From contig CAKRPI010000021.1 of the NCBI GenBank assembly GCA_934376945.1, forward strand, positions 1 through 24,244: a stretch of 24,244 bases of DNA. The letters are read 5' to 3'. The notes under the pieces were generated by a model. That model searched no databases and was not told where the DNA came from. It was given only the letters and a program-made list of their open reading frames with translations. Made by a program: the position numbers and the translations under genes. Shown piece by piece: positions 13,548 through 21,629 of the stretch. Position 1 is the stretch's first letter; every line of letters begins with the position of its first letter. This stretch comes from an uncultured Lachnospiraceae bacterium (GTDB lineage: Bacteria; Bacillota; Clostridia; Lachnospirales; Lachnospiraceae).

Positions 13548-14837
13548 ATGTCAGCACAACACAAAAGTGGAATAAAAAAGTACGCGGTAGCAGTTTTGTT
13601 TCTGGTCCTTATGCTTGGCTTAAATGTGAATGCATCGGCAGCGACCTGGAAATTAAATGCGAACGGTACATATTCCTGTTATGAGAACGGAAAACTGGTG
13701 AGAAACAAATGGATTACCCAGAATGGCAACAGATACTATGTAAATTCAAATGGAATCCGACAGACCGGCTGGCTCTTGTATGGCGGAAAGTGGTATTTTT
13801 TTATCAAGTCAAGTGGCGCACTGCTGAAAAACAGCTGGCTGACTTCTGAAAAGAAGGTTTACTGTGCAGGAGCGGATGGGGCGATGTATGCGGGCGGAAT
13901 GCGGAGGATTAACAGTAGAGCAGGAAGCTTTTATTATGCATTCAGCGCGCGTGGAGTCCGAATGACCGGTTTGCACAGCTTTAGTGGGAAAACCTACTTT
14001 TTTGAAACGAAGGCAGATGGAAAGCGACCGGATCAGAGCTGTCAGGGACGCATGGTTACTGCTCAGTGGCGCAGCTGGAAAAAGAAGCAGTATTATTTTA
14101 CTTCAAGCGGTGCGGCTGCAAAGAATCAGAGAGTCGGACTGTATTATGTAGATAAGAACGGCGCCCGTATCAAGAATGAATGGAGAGACAAACGGTATTA
14201 CGGAAGCACGGGAAAGGCCGTATCGGGTCTGCAGAAGATTGACGGTGTATATTATTACTTCAGTACAAAGACGTATCAGAAGGTAACGAATACCACGATA
14301 AAAATCGGCGGTGTGACCTATACATTTGACTCAACCGGAAAAGGTACAGTCAAGCAGGAAAATAAAGCACCGGCGACGTCGGTAAATGTGGAGAGAACGT
14401 ATTATACGGATAAATACGTGGATGATGAGACCCTGCTTGCATCGATCATTTATTGTGAGGCAGGAAATCAGCCGTATACGGGGCAGCTGGCGGTTGGTCT
14501 GGTCATTATGAACCGCGTTTATGATTCCAGATTTCCATCAAAGCTCCGTGAGGTGGTATACCAGAGATGGCAGTTCTCGCCGACCTTTGACGGTGCGCTC
14601 ACAAGAGCCATCAATTCTCCGTCACTTGTGACTGCAAGCTGCAAAAAAGCAGCAAAAGAGGTGATGAGGCGGATGCAGACGTATCAAAAAGGTGCCAAAG
14701 TATATCTTAATATGAATGGAAAGAATACTTTGTTTCCGCATCTGTTCTTTATGACACCGGCAGCGTATCGCAGACTTGGTCTCTCCGCAAGATATGTACG
14801 GATCGGTGGGCATGTATTTTTTACGAATTGGTGCTAA
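13548..14837 (+). CDS. Secreted cell wall hydrolase, SleB/CwlJ-type domain with wall-binding repeats
   Basis: The 429-residue product has a clear signal peptide (KSGIKKYAVAVLFLVLMLGLNVNASAA, cut near residue 32). About 270 residues of choline-binding/glucan-binding-like repeats follow, with motifs such as NRYYVNSNGIRQTGWLLYGGKWYFF and VYYYFSTKTYQ rich in W, Y and G. The C-terminal SleB/CwlJ-like (Hydrolase_2) domain, about residues 300-429, shows DETLLASIIYCEAGNQPYTGQLAVGLVIMNRV with the expected Glu in CEAG, and ends in GGHVFFTNW. It should cleave peptidoglycan outside the cell, probably as a lytic transglycosylase or amidase-type enzyme. The start at 13548 follows AAAGGAGAG (13535-13543). 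It lies after spoIVA, but its ideal sigma-A promoter points to growth-phase rather than spore expression. Confidence 0.9.
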   Translation: MSAQHKSGIKKYAVAVLFLVLMLGLNVNASAATWKLNANGTYSCYENGKLVRNKWITQNGNRYYVNSNGIRQTGWLLYGGKWYFFIKSSGALLKNSWLTSEKKVYCAGADGAMYAGGMRRINSRAGSFYYAFSARGVRMTGLHSFSGKTYFFETKADGKRPDQSCQGRMVTAQWRSWKKKQYYFTSSGAAAKNQRVGLYYVDKNGARIKNEWRDKRYYGSTGKAVSGLQKIDGVYYYFSTKTYQKVTNTTIKIGGVTYTFDSTGKGTVKQENKAPATSVNVERTYYTDKYVDDETLLASIIYCEAGNQPYTGQLAVGLVIMNRVYDSRFPSKLREVVYQRWQFSPTFDGALTRAINSPSLVTASCKKAAKEVMRRMQTYQKGAKVYLNMNGKNTLFPHLFFMTPAAYRRLGLSARYVRIGGHVFFTNWC

Positions 14838-14958
14838 ATGCAGAGAAAACAGCTTTTTCCCGGTTTTTGATTTGCAGGGAAGCTTCGGTTGGATTATGAA
14901 TCTTCCTGCTTTGCAGATGAAAGCGCCGGAATAACAAAATCTATAACAGTGTGCAGTC

Positions 14959-15000
14959 AGAAAGCAGAATCGAACATATGATTGATTTTGCTTTCTTTTT
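14959..15000 (+). terminator. Intrinsic terminator after the cell wall hydrolase gene
   Basis: A 13-bp stem (AGAAAGCAGAATC at 14959-14971, GATTTTGCTTTCT at 14984-14996, one wobble) with a 12-nt loop ends in a T-run (14996-15000). It lies about 120 nt past the stop. An imperfect GCAGGGAAG/CTTCCTGC hairpin at about 14874-14909 lies between and lacks T's. Confidence 0.85.
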
Positions 15001-15010
15001 GTGTTAGAAT
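14982..15010 (+). promoter_or_regulatory. Promoter of ruvAB overlapping the upstream terminator
   Basis: TTGATT (14982-14987), a 17-nt spacer and TAGAAT (15005-15010) with an extended -10 TG at 15002-15003. The -35 lies at the base of the descending arm of the preceding terminator. It precedes ruvA by about 70 nt. Confidence 0.7.
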
Positions 15011-15078
15011 ACGTAAGAGCGCATGAAAAACATGCAGCACAGAACAAAAAATGGAAAAGATAAAAGGAAAATATCATC

Positions 15079-15699
15079 ATGATTGCATATTTAAAGGGGA
15101 TTATAGCAGAAGTGACGCCGACCAGGCTGGTTCTGGAGGTGAATCATATCGGATATCAGATTTTTATTTCAGCAAGAGATGCATCGAATCTTCCGGGACG
15201 AGGAGAAGAAATCAAAATTTATACGTATCTGAATGTAAAAGAAGATGCGATACAGCTGTTTGGTTTCCTGACGGAGGATGATCTGGAGATGTATAAGCTG
15301 CTGCTCAATGTCAATGGAGTCGGTCCCAAGGCAGCACTTGGAATTTTATCCGTGCTTACGGCAGATGACCTTCGGTTTGCAGTGCTTTCCGATGACGCAA
15401 AGGCTATTGCAAAGGCTCCTGGGATCGGCATGAAGACGGCTCAGAAGCTGATTCTGGAATTGAAGGATAAATTTACACTGGAAGAGGCATTTGAGAAAAA
15501 GCTGGAAAATGGAGTTGCTGCGTCAGAGCCGGGTGCAGTTGTGGATAGTGATGCAAAGACAGAAGCAATCCAGGCTCTTACTGCGCTTGGTTATGCAAAC
15601 AGCGATGCACTCCGGGCAGTGCGGAGGGCAGAAATTACAGAAGACATGGATACGGAAACAATATTAAAGCTGGCATTAAAACAGCTGGCTTTTCTGTAA
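15079..15699 (+). CDS. ruvA: Holliday junction branch migration protein RuvA
   Basis: This 206-residue protein binds four-way DNA junctions as a tetramer and loads RuvB. It has the N-terminal OB-fold domain (MIAYLKGIIAEVTPTRLVLEVNHIGYQI, then LNVKEDAIQLFGF), two helix-hairpin-helix motifs (NVNGVGPKAALGIL at 77-90 and APGIGMKTAQKLILELKDK at 113-131) and the C-terminal RuvB-binding three-helix domain (about 160-206, with ALTALGYANSDALRAV). Length is typical. A weak AAAGGAAA site lies before the ATG. ruvB follows after 9 nt; ruvC is absent here, as is usual in Firmicutes, where RecU does resolution. Confidence 0.98.
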   Translation: MIAYLKGIIAEVTPTRLVLEVNHIGYQIFISARDASNLPGRGEEIKIYTYLNVKEDAIQLFGFLTEDDLEMYKLLLNVNGVGPKAALGILSVLTADDLRFAVLSDDAKAIAKAPGIGMKTAQKLILELKDKFTLEEAFEKKLENGVAASEPGAVVDSDAKTEAIQALTALGYANSDALRAVRRAEITEDMDTETILKLALKQLAFL

Positions 15700-15708
15700 G
15701 GAGACGAG

Positions 15709-16710
15709 ATGGCGAAAGAGAGAAGGATCATTACAACGGATATGACGGAGGATGATATCCGGATCGAGCCGGGGCTGCGGCCACAGCGTCTGGAGGACTA
15801 TATCGGTCAGGAAAAAGCAAAAAGCACACTGAAGATCTTCATTGAGGCAGCAAGAAAACGCCATGATTCGCTGGATCACGTGCTGCTGTATGGCCCTCCC
15901 GGACTTGGAAAGACGACACTTGCCGGAATTGTGGCAAATGAAATGGGAGTAAACATTAAAATTACGTCTGGACCTGCAATTGAAAAACCAGGAGATATTG
16001 CAGCTATTTTAAATGGTTTGCAGGAGGGGGATGTATTGTTTGTTGATGAGATTCATCGACTGAACCGTCAGGTGGAAGAGGTGCTTTATCCGGCAATGGA
16101 GGATTTTGTGATCGATATTATGATCGGAAAAGGACCGGCGGCCCGTTCCATCCGGTTGGATCTTCCGAAGTTCACCCTGATCGGGGCGACGACACGGGCA
16201 GGTATGCTGACTGCACCGCTGAGAGATCGCTTTGGTGTTGTCCATCATCTGGAATTTTATACAGAAAAGGAGCTTCAGACGATTGTGAACCGTTCTGCCG
16301 CAGTTTTGCAGGTTGAAATTGATAATCGCGGTGCACTGGAGATAGCGAAGCGGTCAAGAGGAACGCCGCGTCTTGCCAATCGTCTGTTAAAAAGAGTGCG
16401 TGATTATGCACAGGTGCGTTATGATGGAAAGATTACTGCGCCGATCGCATCGGAAGCGCTGGATTTAATGGAAGTGGATCGGTATGGACTGGATCGCACA
16501 GACCGTGCAATTCTTGAACTGATCATTGATAAATTTGCAGGTGGTCCGGTTGGCCTTGATACACTTGCAGCAGCGATTGGTGAGGATTCAGGGACGATCG
16601 AGGATGTTTATGAGCCATATCTGCTTAAGAACGGATTTATAAATCGTACGCCAAAAGGGCGTGTGGCAACGGATCTTGCCTATGAGCACCTGCAAAGAAA
16701 AAGGTTGTAA
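15709..16710 (+). CDS. ruvB: Holliday junction ATP-dependent DNA helicase RuvB
   Basis: This 333-residue AAA+ motor drives branch migration on RuvA-bound junctions. Motifs are [11 protein letters not shown] near the start, Walker [10 protein letters not shown] (62-70), Walker [10 protein letters not shown] (110-118), sensor 1 GATTRAG (159-165) with the following APLRDRFG, sensor 2 [20 protein letters not shown], and the C-terminal winged helix ([33 protein letters not shown]). The AAGGAG site overlaps the ruvA stop codon, which indicates coupled translation. Confidence 0.99.
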   Translation: MAKERRIITTDMTEDDIRIEPGLRPQRLEDYIGQEKAKSTLKIFIEAARKRHDSLDHVLLYGPPGLGKTTLAGIVANEMGVNIKITSGPAIEKPGDIAAILNGLQEGDVLFVDEIHRLNRQVEEVLYPAMEDFVIDIMIGKGPAARSIRLDLPKFTLIGATTRAGMLTAPLRDRFGVVHHLEFYTEKELQTIVNRSAAVLQVEIDNRGALEIAKRSRGTPRLANRLLKRVRDYAQVRYDGKITAPIASEALDLMEVDRYGLDRTDRAILELIIDKFAGGPVGLDTLAAAIGEDSGTIEDVYEPYLLKNGFINRTPKGRVATDLAYEHLQRKRL

Positions 16711-16732
16711 TTCCCGTGAAATTGTTTATAAT
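16705..16732 (+). promoter_or_regulatory. Promoter of zapA
   Basis: TTGTAA (16705-16710), a 16-nt spacer and TATAAT (16727-16732). A second TATAAT sits at 16737-16742 without a good -35. The -35 overlaps the end of ruvB, and the promoter lies about 75 nt before zapA. Confidence 0.65.
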
Positions 16733-16806
16733 GTTTTATAATAGTGATTCTAATAAGATGAACAGAAATACGAAAGCGGAAATTACAGCGAAAGGAACAG
16801 GCCTTT

Positions 16807-17205
16807 ATGTCATCCAAAAATAAAACACAGGTAATTATTGCGGGGAAGATTTATACATTAAGCGGCTATGAGAGTGAGGAATACCTGCAGAAGGTAGCGG
16901 CTTATCTTAATGGAAAAATTACAGAATTCAGAGGAATGGATGGATATCACAGACTGTCACAGGAAATGAGGTCAATCCTTCTGAATCTGAATATAGCGGA
17001 TGATTACTTTAAGGTACGCAAAAAGATCGAAGAGTTGGAAGAGGAATTGTCAGATAAAGAGAAGGAATTGTATGAATTCCGGCATGAGATGATTACAACA
17101 CAGGTCCGGCTTGAAAATGCAGAAAAAGAAAAAAGTGCGTTGGAGGAGAAAAATGCACAGCTTCAAAAGGAGCTGATCCGGCTTCAGGCACAGACAAATA
17201 AATAG
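16807..17205 (+). CDS. zapA: Cell division protein ZapA
   Basis: This 132-residue FtsZ-ring-associated protein has the short ZapA domain (KTQVIIAGKIYTLSGYESEEYLQKVAAYLNGKI at about 6-38, with the following SQEMRSILLNLNIADDYFKV). A long Glu/Lys-rich coiled coil follows (about 65-130). ZapA bundles FtsZ filaments at midcell. The C-terminal coiled coil is somewhat longer than in the shortest family members but normal for Clostridia. An AAAGGAACAGG site precedes the ATG. Its position next to ruvAB and the U32 gene is a common clostridial arrangement. Confidence 0.93.
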   Translation: MSSKNKTQVIIAGKIYTLSGYESEEYLQKVAAYLNGKITEFRGMDGYHRLSQEMRSILLNLNIADDYFKVRKKIEELEEELSDKEKELYEFRHEMITTQVRLENAEKEKSALEEKNAQLQKELIRLQAQTNK

Positions 17206-17216
17206 GCATACACAGG

Positions 17217-17264
17217 CTGCAATTATTCCATACGGAAGCATGAGATAATTGCAGTTTGTCTTTC
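17217..17264 (+). terminator. Probable intrinsic terminator after zapA
   Basis: CTGCAATTAT (17217-17226) pairs with ATAATTGCAG (17245-17254), with TTCC/GGAA possible inside the loop. A broken T-rich exit (TTTGTCTTTC) follows. The U-tract is imperfect, so termination may be partial. Confidence 0.65.
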
Positions 17265-17275
17265 ATGAGCAAGTA

Positions 17276-17324
17276 GCGAAGCGGATTGCGAATGTCCGCT
17301 TTACCGCAGCAGCGAAAGCGGATT
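17276..17324 (+). repeat. Leader repeats before the U32 gene that allow two alternative hairpins
   Basis: AGCGAAGCGGATT (about 17275-17287) recurs as AGCGAAAGCGGATT (17311-17324). Between them TCCGCTTT (17295-17302) can pair with the first copy (AAGCGGA, 17279-17285, 7 bp) or the second (AAAGCGGA, 17315-17322, 8 bp), but not with both. It ends about 28 nt before the U32 start. Function is unknown. Confidence 0.45.
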
Positions 17325-17351
17325 TAGTACAGGGAAAGATGGAGGAACGAT

Positions 17352-19793
17352 ATGATTGAATTACTTGCGCCTGCAGGAAGTTATGAAAGTCTGTGCGCAG
17401 CTGTAAATGCGGGGGCGGATGCCGTTTACATAGGCGGCAGCAGATTTGGAGCAAGGGCTTATGCAGACAATCCGGAGGAAGAAGCTTTGCTGCGCGGAAT
17501 CGATTACTGCCATCTGCACGGGAGAAAGCTGTATCTGACTGTTAATACACTATTAAAAGAGCAGGAACTGGAAGAGCAGTTATATGATTATATTCGTCCG
17601 TATTACCGGGAAGGACTGGATGGCGTGATTGTACAGGATTTTGGTGTGGTGCGCTTTCTGAAAGAATATTTTCCGTCCCTGCCGCTGCATGCGAGTACGC
17701 AGATGACCGTTACAGGGGCAGATGGCGCACGGATTTTAAAAGAAGAAGGTTTGACAAGAATCGTTCCTGCCAGAGAACTGTCACTGAAGGAAATTCGCAG
17801 CATTATTACTGAAACGGGTCTGGAAGTGGAAACATTTATTCACGGTGCGATGTGTTATTGTTATTCCGGACAGTGTCTGTTCAGCAGTCTGCTTGGCGGA
17901 CGGAGCGGAAATCGGGGCCGCTGTGCACAGCCATGTCGTCTGCCTTATCAGGTCCAGGGTGATGCAGACGGGAAAAAGCATCCGTATGTGCTGAGCATGA
18001 AAGATATGTGCATGGATGAGAAAATCGGAGAGCTGATTGATGCCGGAATTGCGTCATTTAAGATCGAAGGGCGTATGAAGCGTCCGGAGTATACGGCCGG
18101 AGTAGTAAGCGTATATCGCAAACGGATTGACCAGTATCTGGAGAATGGAAAAAAATGCTCGCTGCAGGAAGACCACCGTATTTTGCTGGATCTTTATAAT
18201 CGAGGCGGCTTTTCGGACGGTTATTATCACCGGTATAACGGACCGGAAATGATGTCAATGGAGCGGCCGAACCACTTTGGAACGATGGCGGCAAGAGTAC
18301 TTTCGGAAAAAAAAGGAATGATTGTGCTTGAGGCAGCAGAGACACTTTACAGAGGCGATGTACTGGAGCTTCATGATGGTGCAGGTGAGATTACGCTTGG
18401 TCAGGAAGTTTCCAGGGGAAAGACCGTGTCACTTCGTGCGCCTGGCGTCAGATGCAGAGCCGGAAGCATCTTTTATCGGACGAAATGTACGCATCTGTTG
18501 GAAGATCTGAAAGAGCAGTATCTGGAAAAAGAAGTTCAGGAAAAAATTAAGGGTGAATTAATGATTTCTGTCGGAAGCCCTGCTATACTGAAGCTGACTT
18601 GTGGCCCGGAAACGGTTACCGTCTGTTCAGAGCAGATTGCAGCAGCGGCGCAGACACGTCCTGTTCTGGAGACTGATATTCGCAGGCAGCTGGTTAAAAC
18701 AGGAAATTCACCGTTTATATTTGAAAAGCTTGAAATTTCCATGGAAGGTGAATTATTTTTTCCGCTTCGGGAGATCAACGAGCTGAGACGGAGGGGCTTG
18801 AATCTGCTTGAACAGGCATTGCTGGCACGGGAAAAGCGCAGTGATGAGAAGCTGGTAAATGAAGACAGACAGACGAGTCGGGGAATGATAGGCGGAGATA
18901 AAAAGGAGTGCAGTATCGAAAGGGCAGAAAGTGAAGGCGAAAAAGAACAGACTTACAGATGCTTTTATTCTGTCGCTGTTATGACAGAGGAGCAGTTAGA
19001 TACGGTATTAAGGCGAGTTAAAGCTTCCGATGCCGGTCATGTCAGGATGATATATCTGGATCTTCTGGCAGCTGCTGCCGGAAGATATGCAGTGGATACG
19101 GATCGTTTGATGTCTGAGATTCGCGCGATAAAGGATGCAGGTCTCATCTGCTGCATGAATATGCCTCCGGTGCTGCGCATGGGTGACAGAAAGCTTCTGG
19201 AGCAAACAGACGTACAAAATGCTTTAAAACAGTGCGATGGCTTTTTGATACATACGCTCGATGAACTGGGATTTGTGCGGCGTGTTTTTCCGGATGGATT
19301 CTGCATTTCAGATGATACTTTTTATGCGTATAACCGCAGAGCCCAGCAGTTTTTGCGTGATCACGGAGTCGCACAGCTCACATTGCCGGCAGAACTGAAT
19401 GCAAAGGAACTAAAAAGACTGGATACTTGCGGCAGTGAGCTTGTAGTATATGGTCGTCAGGCATTTATGCATTCTGCGCAGTGTGTCGTAAAAAATACAG
19501 ACAGGTGCATCGGTCAGCCGAGGATCGACTGGATAAAAGATCGCAGACAGATTTCTTTTCCGGTAAGAAACCGCTGCGTAAGCTGCTGTAATACGATATA
19601 CAATGCGATTCCGTTAGATCTGTCAGGCGCGCAGAAGGAGATTTGGGAGCTTCAACCGAAAAATCTGCGTCTTTCCTTTACGATTGAGACAGCGGAAGAA
19701 ACGAAAGCAATCCTGGAGCGTTTTCTGGAAAAAGGGCTGCAGCAGGAAGACACGGGAGGAACCAGAGGACATTTTAGAAGAGGGGTCGAGTAA
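17352..19793 (+). CDS. U32 family protein (peptidase U32 / RlhA-like, long form)
   Basis: This 813-residue protein opens with the U32 barrel (IELLAPAGSYESLCAAVNAGADAVYIGG at 2-29). It carries the family signature FIHGAMCYCYSGQCLFSSLLGG (163-183) with C168, C170 and C175, followed by NRGRCAQPCR (C191, C195), cysteines expected to hold an iron-sulfur cluster. A DUF3656-like middle part comes next, then a charged linker (about 495-540), and a second barrel-like half with a Cys-rich end (SAQCVV, NRCVSCCN). U32 proteins once called collagenases include RlhA, which hydroxylates 23S rRNA cytidine, and TrhP, which acts on tRNA. An RNA-modifying role is therefore more likely than proteolysis, but this is inference. 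GGAGG at 17341-17345 sets the start. The FtsW-like gene begins 3 nt after the stop. Confidence 0.88.
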   Translation: MIELLAPAGSYESLCAAVNAGADAVYIGGSRFGARAYADNPEEEALLRGIDYCHLHGRKLYLTVNTLLKEQELEEQLYDYIRPYYREGLDGVIVQDFGVVRFLKEYFPSLPLHASTQMTVTGADGARILKEEGLTRIVPARELSLKEIRSIITETGLEVETFIHGAMCYCYSGQCLFSSLLGGRSGNRGRCAQPCRLPYQVQGDADGKKHPYVLSMKDMCMDEKIGELIDAGIASFKIEGRMKRPEYTAGVVSVYRKRIDQYLENGKKCSLQEDHRILLDLYNRGGFSDGYYHRYNGPEMMSMERPNHFGTMAARVLSEKKGMIVLEAAETLYRGDVLELHDGAGEITLGQEVSRGKTVSLRAPGVRCRAGSIFYRTKCTHLLEDLKEQYLEKEVQEKIKGELMISVGSPAILKLTCGPETVTVCSEQIAAAAQTRPVLETDIRRQLVKTGNSPFIFEKLEISMEGELFFPLREINELRRRGLNLLEQALLAREKRSDEKLVNEDRQTSRGMIGGDKKECSIERAESEGEKEQTYRCFYSVAVMTEEQLDTVLRRVKASDAGHVRMIYLDLLAAAAGRYAVDTDRLMSEIRAIKDAGLICCMNMPPVLRMGDRKLLEQTDVQNALKQCDGFLIHTLDELGFVRRVFPDGFCISDDTFYAYNRRAQQFLRDHGVAQLTLPAELNAKELKRLDTCGSELVVYGRQAFMHSAQCVVKNTDRCIGQPRIDWIKDRRQISFPVRNRCVSCCNTIYNAIPLDLSGAQKEIWELQPKNLRLSFTIETAEETKAILERFLEKGLQQEDTGGTRGHFRRGVE

Positions 19794-19796
19794 ACA

Positions 19797-21629
19797 ATGA
19801 CGAATCTTATCATACAGGTTTCTAAATATCTGATCATTATTTTGATGGCGCTGTATACATTTCAGTGCTTTACAGTTTTTCATAAAAAAGATGATGAAGC
19901 ACGGGAGTATCTGTTTCTGCGTCAGAATATGCTTATGTTTGCCATCCATTTTGTTGCATATACGGTACTGTATCTGGAAAAGCCGGAGCTGTCGCTGCTT
20001 TTATTTTATGGTGCGCAGGTAATTTATCTTGCAGCAGTGCTGGTGCTGTTCCGCAATCTGTATCCGCTTGCCTCAAAGCTTCTGATCAATAATATGTGTA
20101 TGTTGGTTTGCATCGGATTTATTATGATCACGAGGCTGAAATATGACAGCGGAGTCAAGCAGTTTAAAATTGCGGTAGTTGCCACGGTGGTTGCGCTTCT
20201 GATTCCGGTCATAATCCGAAAACTTCGGTTTATTACGAAGATGTACTGGCTGTATACATTGATGGGAATCGGATTGCTCGGACTTGTAGCGATTGCGGCA
20301 ACCGCTACGTATGGTGCAAAGCTTTCTTTTACAGTTGGCGGAATTTCCATTCAGCCATCAGAGTTTGTAAAAATTATTTATGTATTTGCGATTGCCGGTC
20401 TTTTGTCAAATGCCAGGGATTTCCGGCGTATTATAATTGCAACAGGCTTGGCTGCACTGCATGTACTGATCCTGGTAGTATCAAAGGATCTGGGAAGTGC
20501 GATGATCTTTTTTGTGACTTACCTGGTTATGCTTTTTGTCAGCACGCGGAATCCGTTTCTTGTACTGACCGGAATTTTTGCAGGCTCAGGCGCAGCGGTC
20601 GGTGCGTATTTTCTGTTTAATCATGTACGAGTCCGCGTACAGGCATGGAAGGATCCGTTTAAGGATTATCAGGGCGGCGGTTATCAGATCTGTCAGTCTT
20701 TGTTTGCAATCAGTGCCGGGAGCTGGTTTGGCACCGGTTTGTGTCAGGGTTCACCGGACGCAATCCCGTTTGTGGAACAGGACTTCATGTTTTCTGCGAT
20801 CGCAGAGGAGCTGGGAAGCATTTTCGGGATTTGTCTGATTCTGGTCTGCATGAGCTGTTTTATTATGTTTGTGAATATTGCGATGCAGCTGACAAACCGT
20901 TTTTACCGGCTTGTGGCAGTTGGGCTTGGCAGCACGTACGCGGCTCAGATCTTTCTGACGGTCGGTGGAGGAATCAAACTGATTCCGATGACAGGTGTAA
21001 CGCTTCCTCTGGTCAGCTATGGTGGAAGCTCGCTGCTTAGTACAATGATTATGTTTGCTATTGTCCAGGGCTTGTATATGCTTCAAAGAGATGAGGAACG
21101 AAAAAAAGAAGCACAGTATCTGCAGCAGATGCCATACGACCAGGACAGCTATCCGTACGGAGGTGACGGGTGGTATGGCGGACAGGCAGATCACGGAGCA
21201 GCCTTTGATGAGAATGGAAGCTACCGTGACCCGTCAGAGTATACAGCGTACTATGGCGCCGGTGACAGAGCAGCAGATTTTGACGATCGCACTTACGGAG
21301 AGAATCCGGAAGAAAATACCGGCTATTATGGTGCACGGGAGGGTAGTGACGATTATTATGACAGAAATCCGATGAATGGCGGATATTATGAACAACAGTC
21401 ATCGGAAAATGGATATGAAGACTCTTATGGTCCGTATGACAGCGGATACCGTGCAGGGGATGATCCTTATGAGGGTGATGTGAGATACGAAGACGGCAGC
21501 TATGGCCAGAACAGGAATTACGCATATAAGAACGGAGGCGTCTATGGACAGGAAGAAAACGACCCGTACGAAGGTGGAAAAAACAGTGGCAGACGACGGA
21601 AAGGATTCTTTGGAAGAAGCAAAAAGTAA
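19797..21629 (+). CDS. FtsW/RodA/SpoVE family peptidoglycan polymerase with long Tyr/Asp/Gly-rich C-terminal tail
   Basis: This 610-residue membrane protein is a SEDS-family lipid II polymerase. Residues 1-440 form the transmembrane core with family motifs IQPSEFVKI (185-193), SKDLGSAM (229-236), GGYQICQSLFAISAGSWFGTGL (294-315), DFMFSAIAEELG (329-340) and IPMTGVTLPLVSYGGSSLL (396-414). Residues 441-610 are an unusual hydrophilic tail with about 27 tyrosines among many Asp, Gly, Glu and Asn, ending in the basic GRRRKGFFGRSKK. Ordinary family members end near residue 430. AGGGGT before the ATG and a 3-nt gap indicate coupling to the U32 gene. The last 86 nt overlap the PBP gene in another frame. 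The partner PBP suggests a cognate polymerase/transpeptidase pair. Which of FtsW, RodA or SpoVE it represents cannot be decided. Confidence 0.93.
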   Translation: MTNLIIQVSKYLIIILMALYTFQCFTVFHKKDDEAREYLFLRQNMLMFAIHFVAYTVLYLEKPELSLLLFYGAQVIYLAAVLVLFRNLYPLASKLLINNMCMLVCIGFIMITRLKYDSGVKQFKIAVVATVVALLIPVIIRKLRFITKMYWLYTLMGIGLLGLVAIAATATYGAKLSFTVGGISIQPSEFVKIIYVFAIAGLLSNARDFRRIIIATGLAALHVLILVVSKDLGSAMIFFVTYLVMLFVSTRNPFLVLTGIFAGSGAAVGAYFLFNHVRVRVQAWKDPFKDYQGGGYQICQSLFAISAGSWFGTGLCQGSPDAIPFVEQDFMFSAIAEELGSIFGICLILVCMSCFIMFVNIAMQLTNRFYRLVAVGLGSTYAAQIFLTVGGGIKLIPMTGVTLPLVSYGGSSLLSTMIMFAIVQGLYMLQRDEERKKEAQYLQQMPYDQDSYPYGGDGWYGGQADHGAAFDENGSYRDPSEYTAYYGAGDRAADFDDRTYGENPEENTGYYGAREGSDDYYDRNPMNGGYYEQQSSENGYEDSYGPYDSGYRAGDDPYEGDVRYEDGSYGQNRNYAYKNGGVYGQEENDPYEGGKNSGRRRKGFFGRSKK

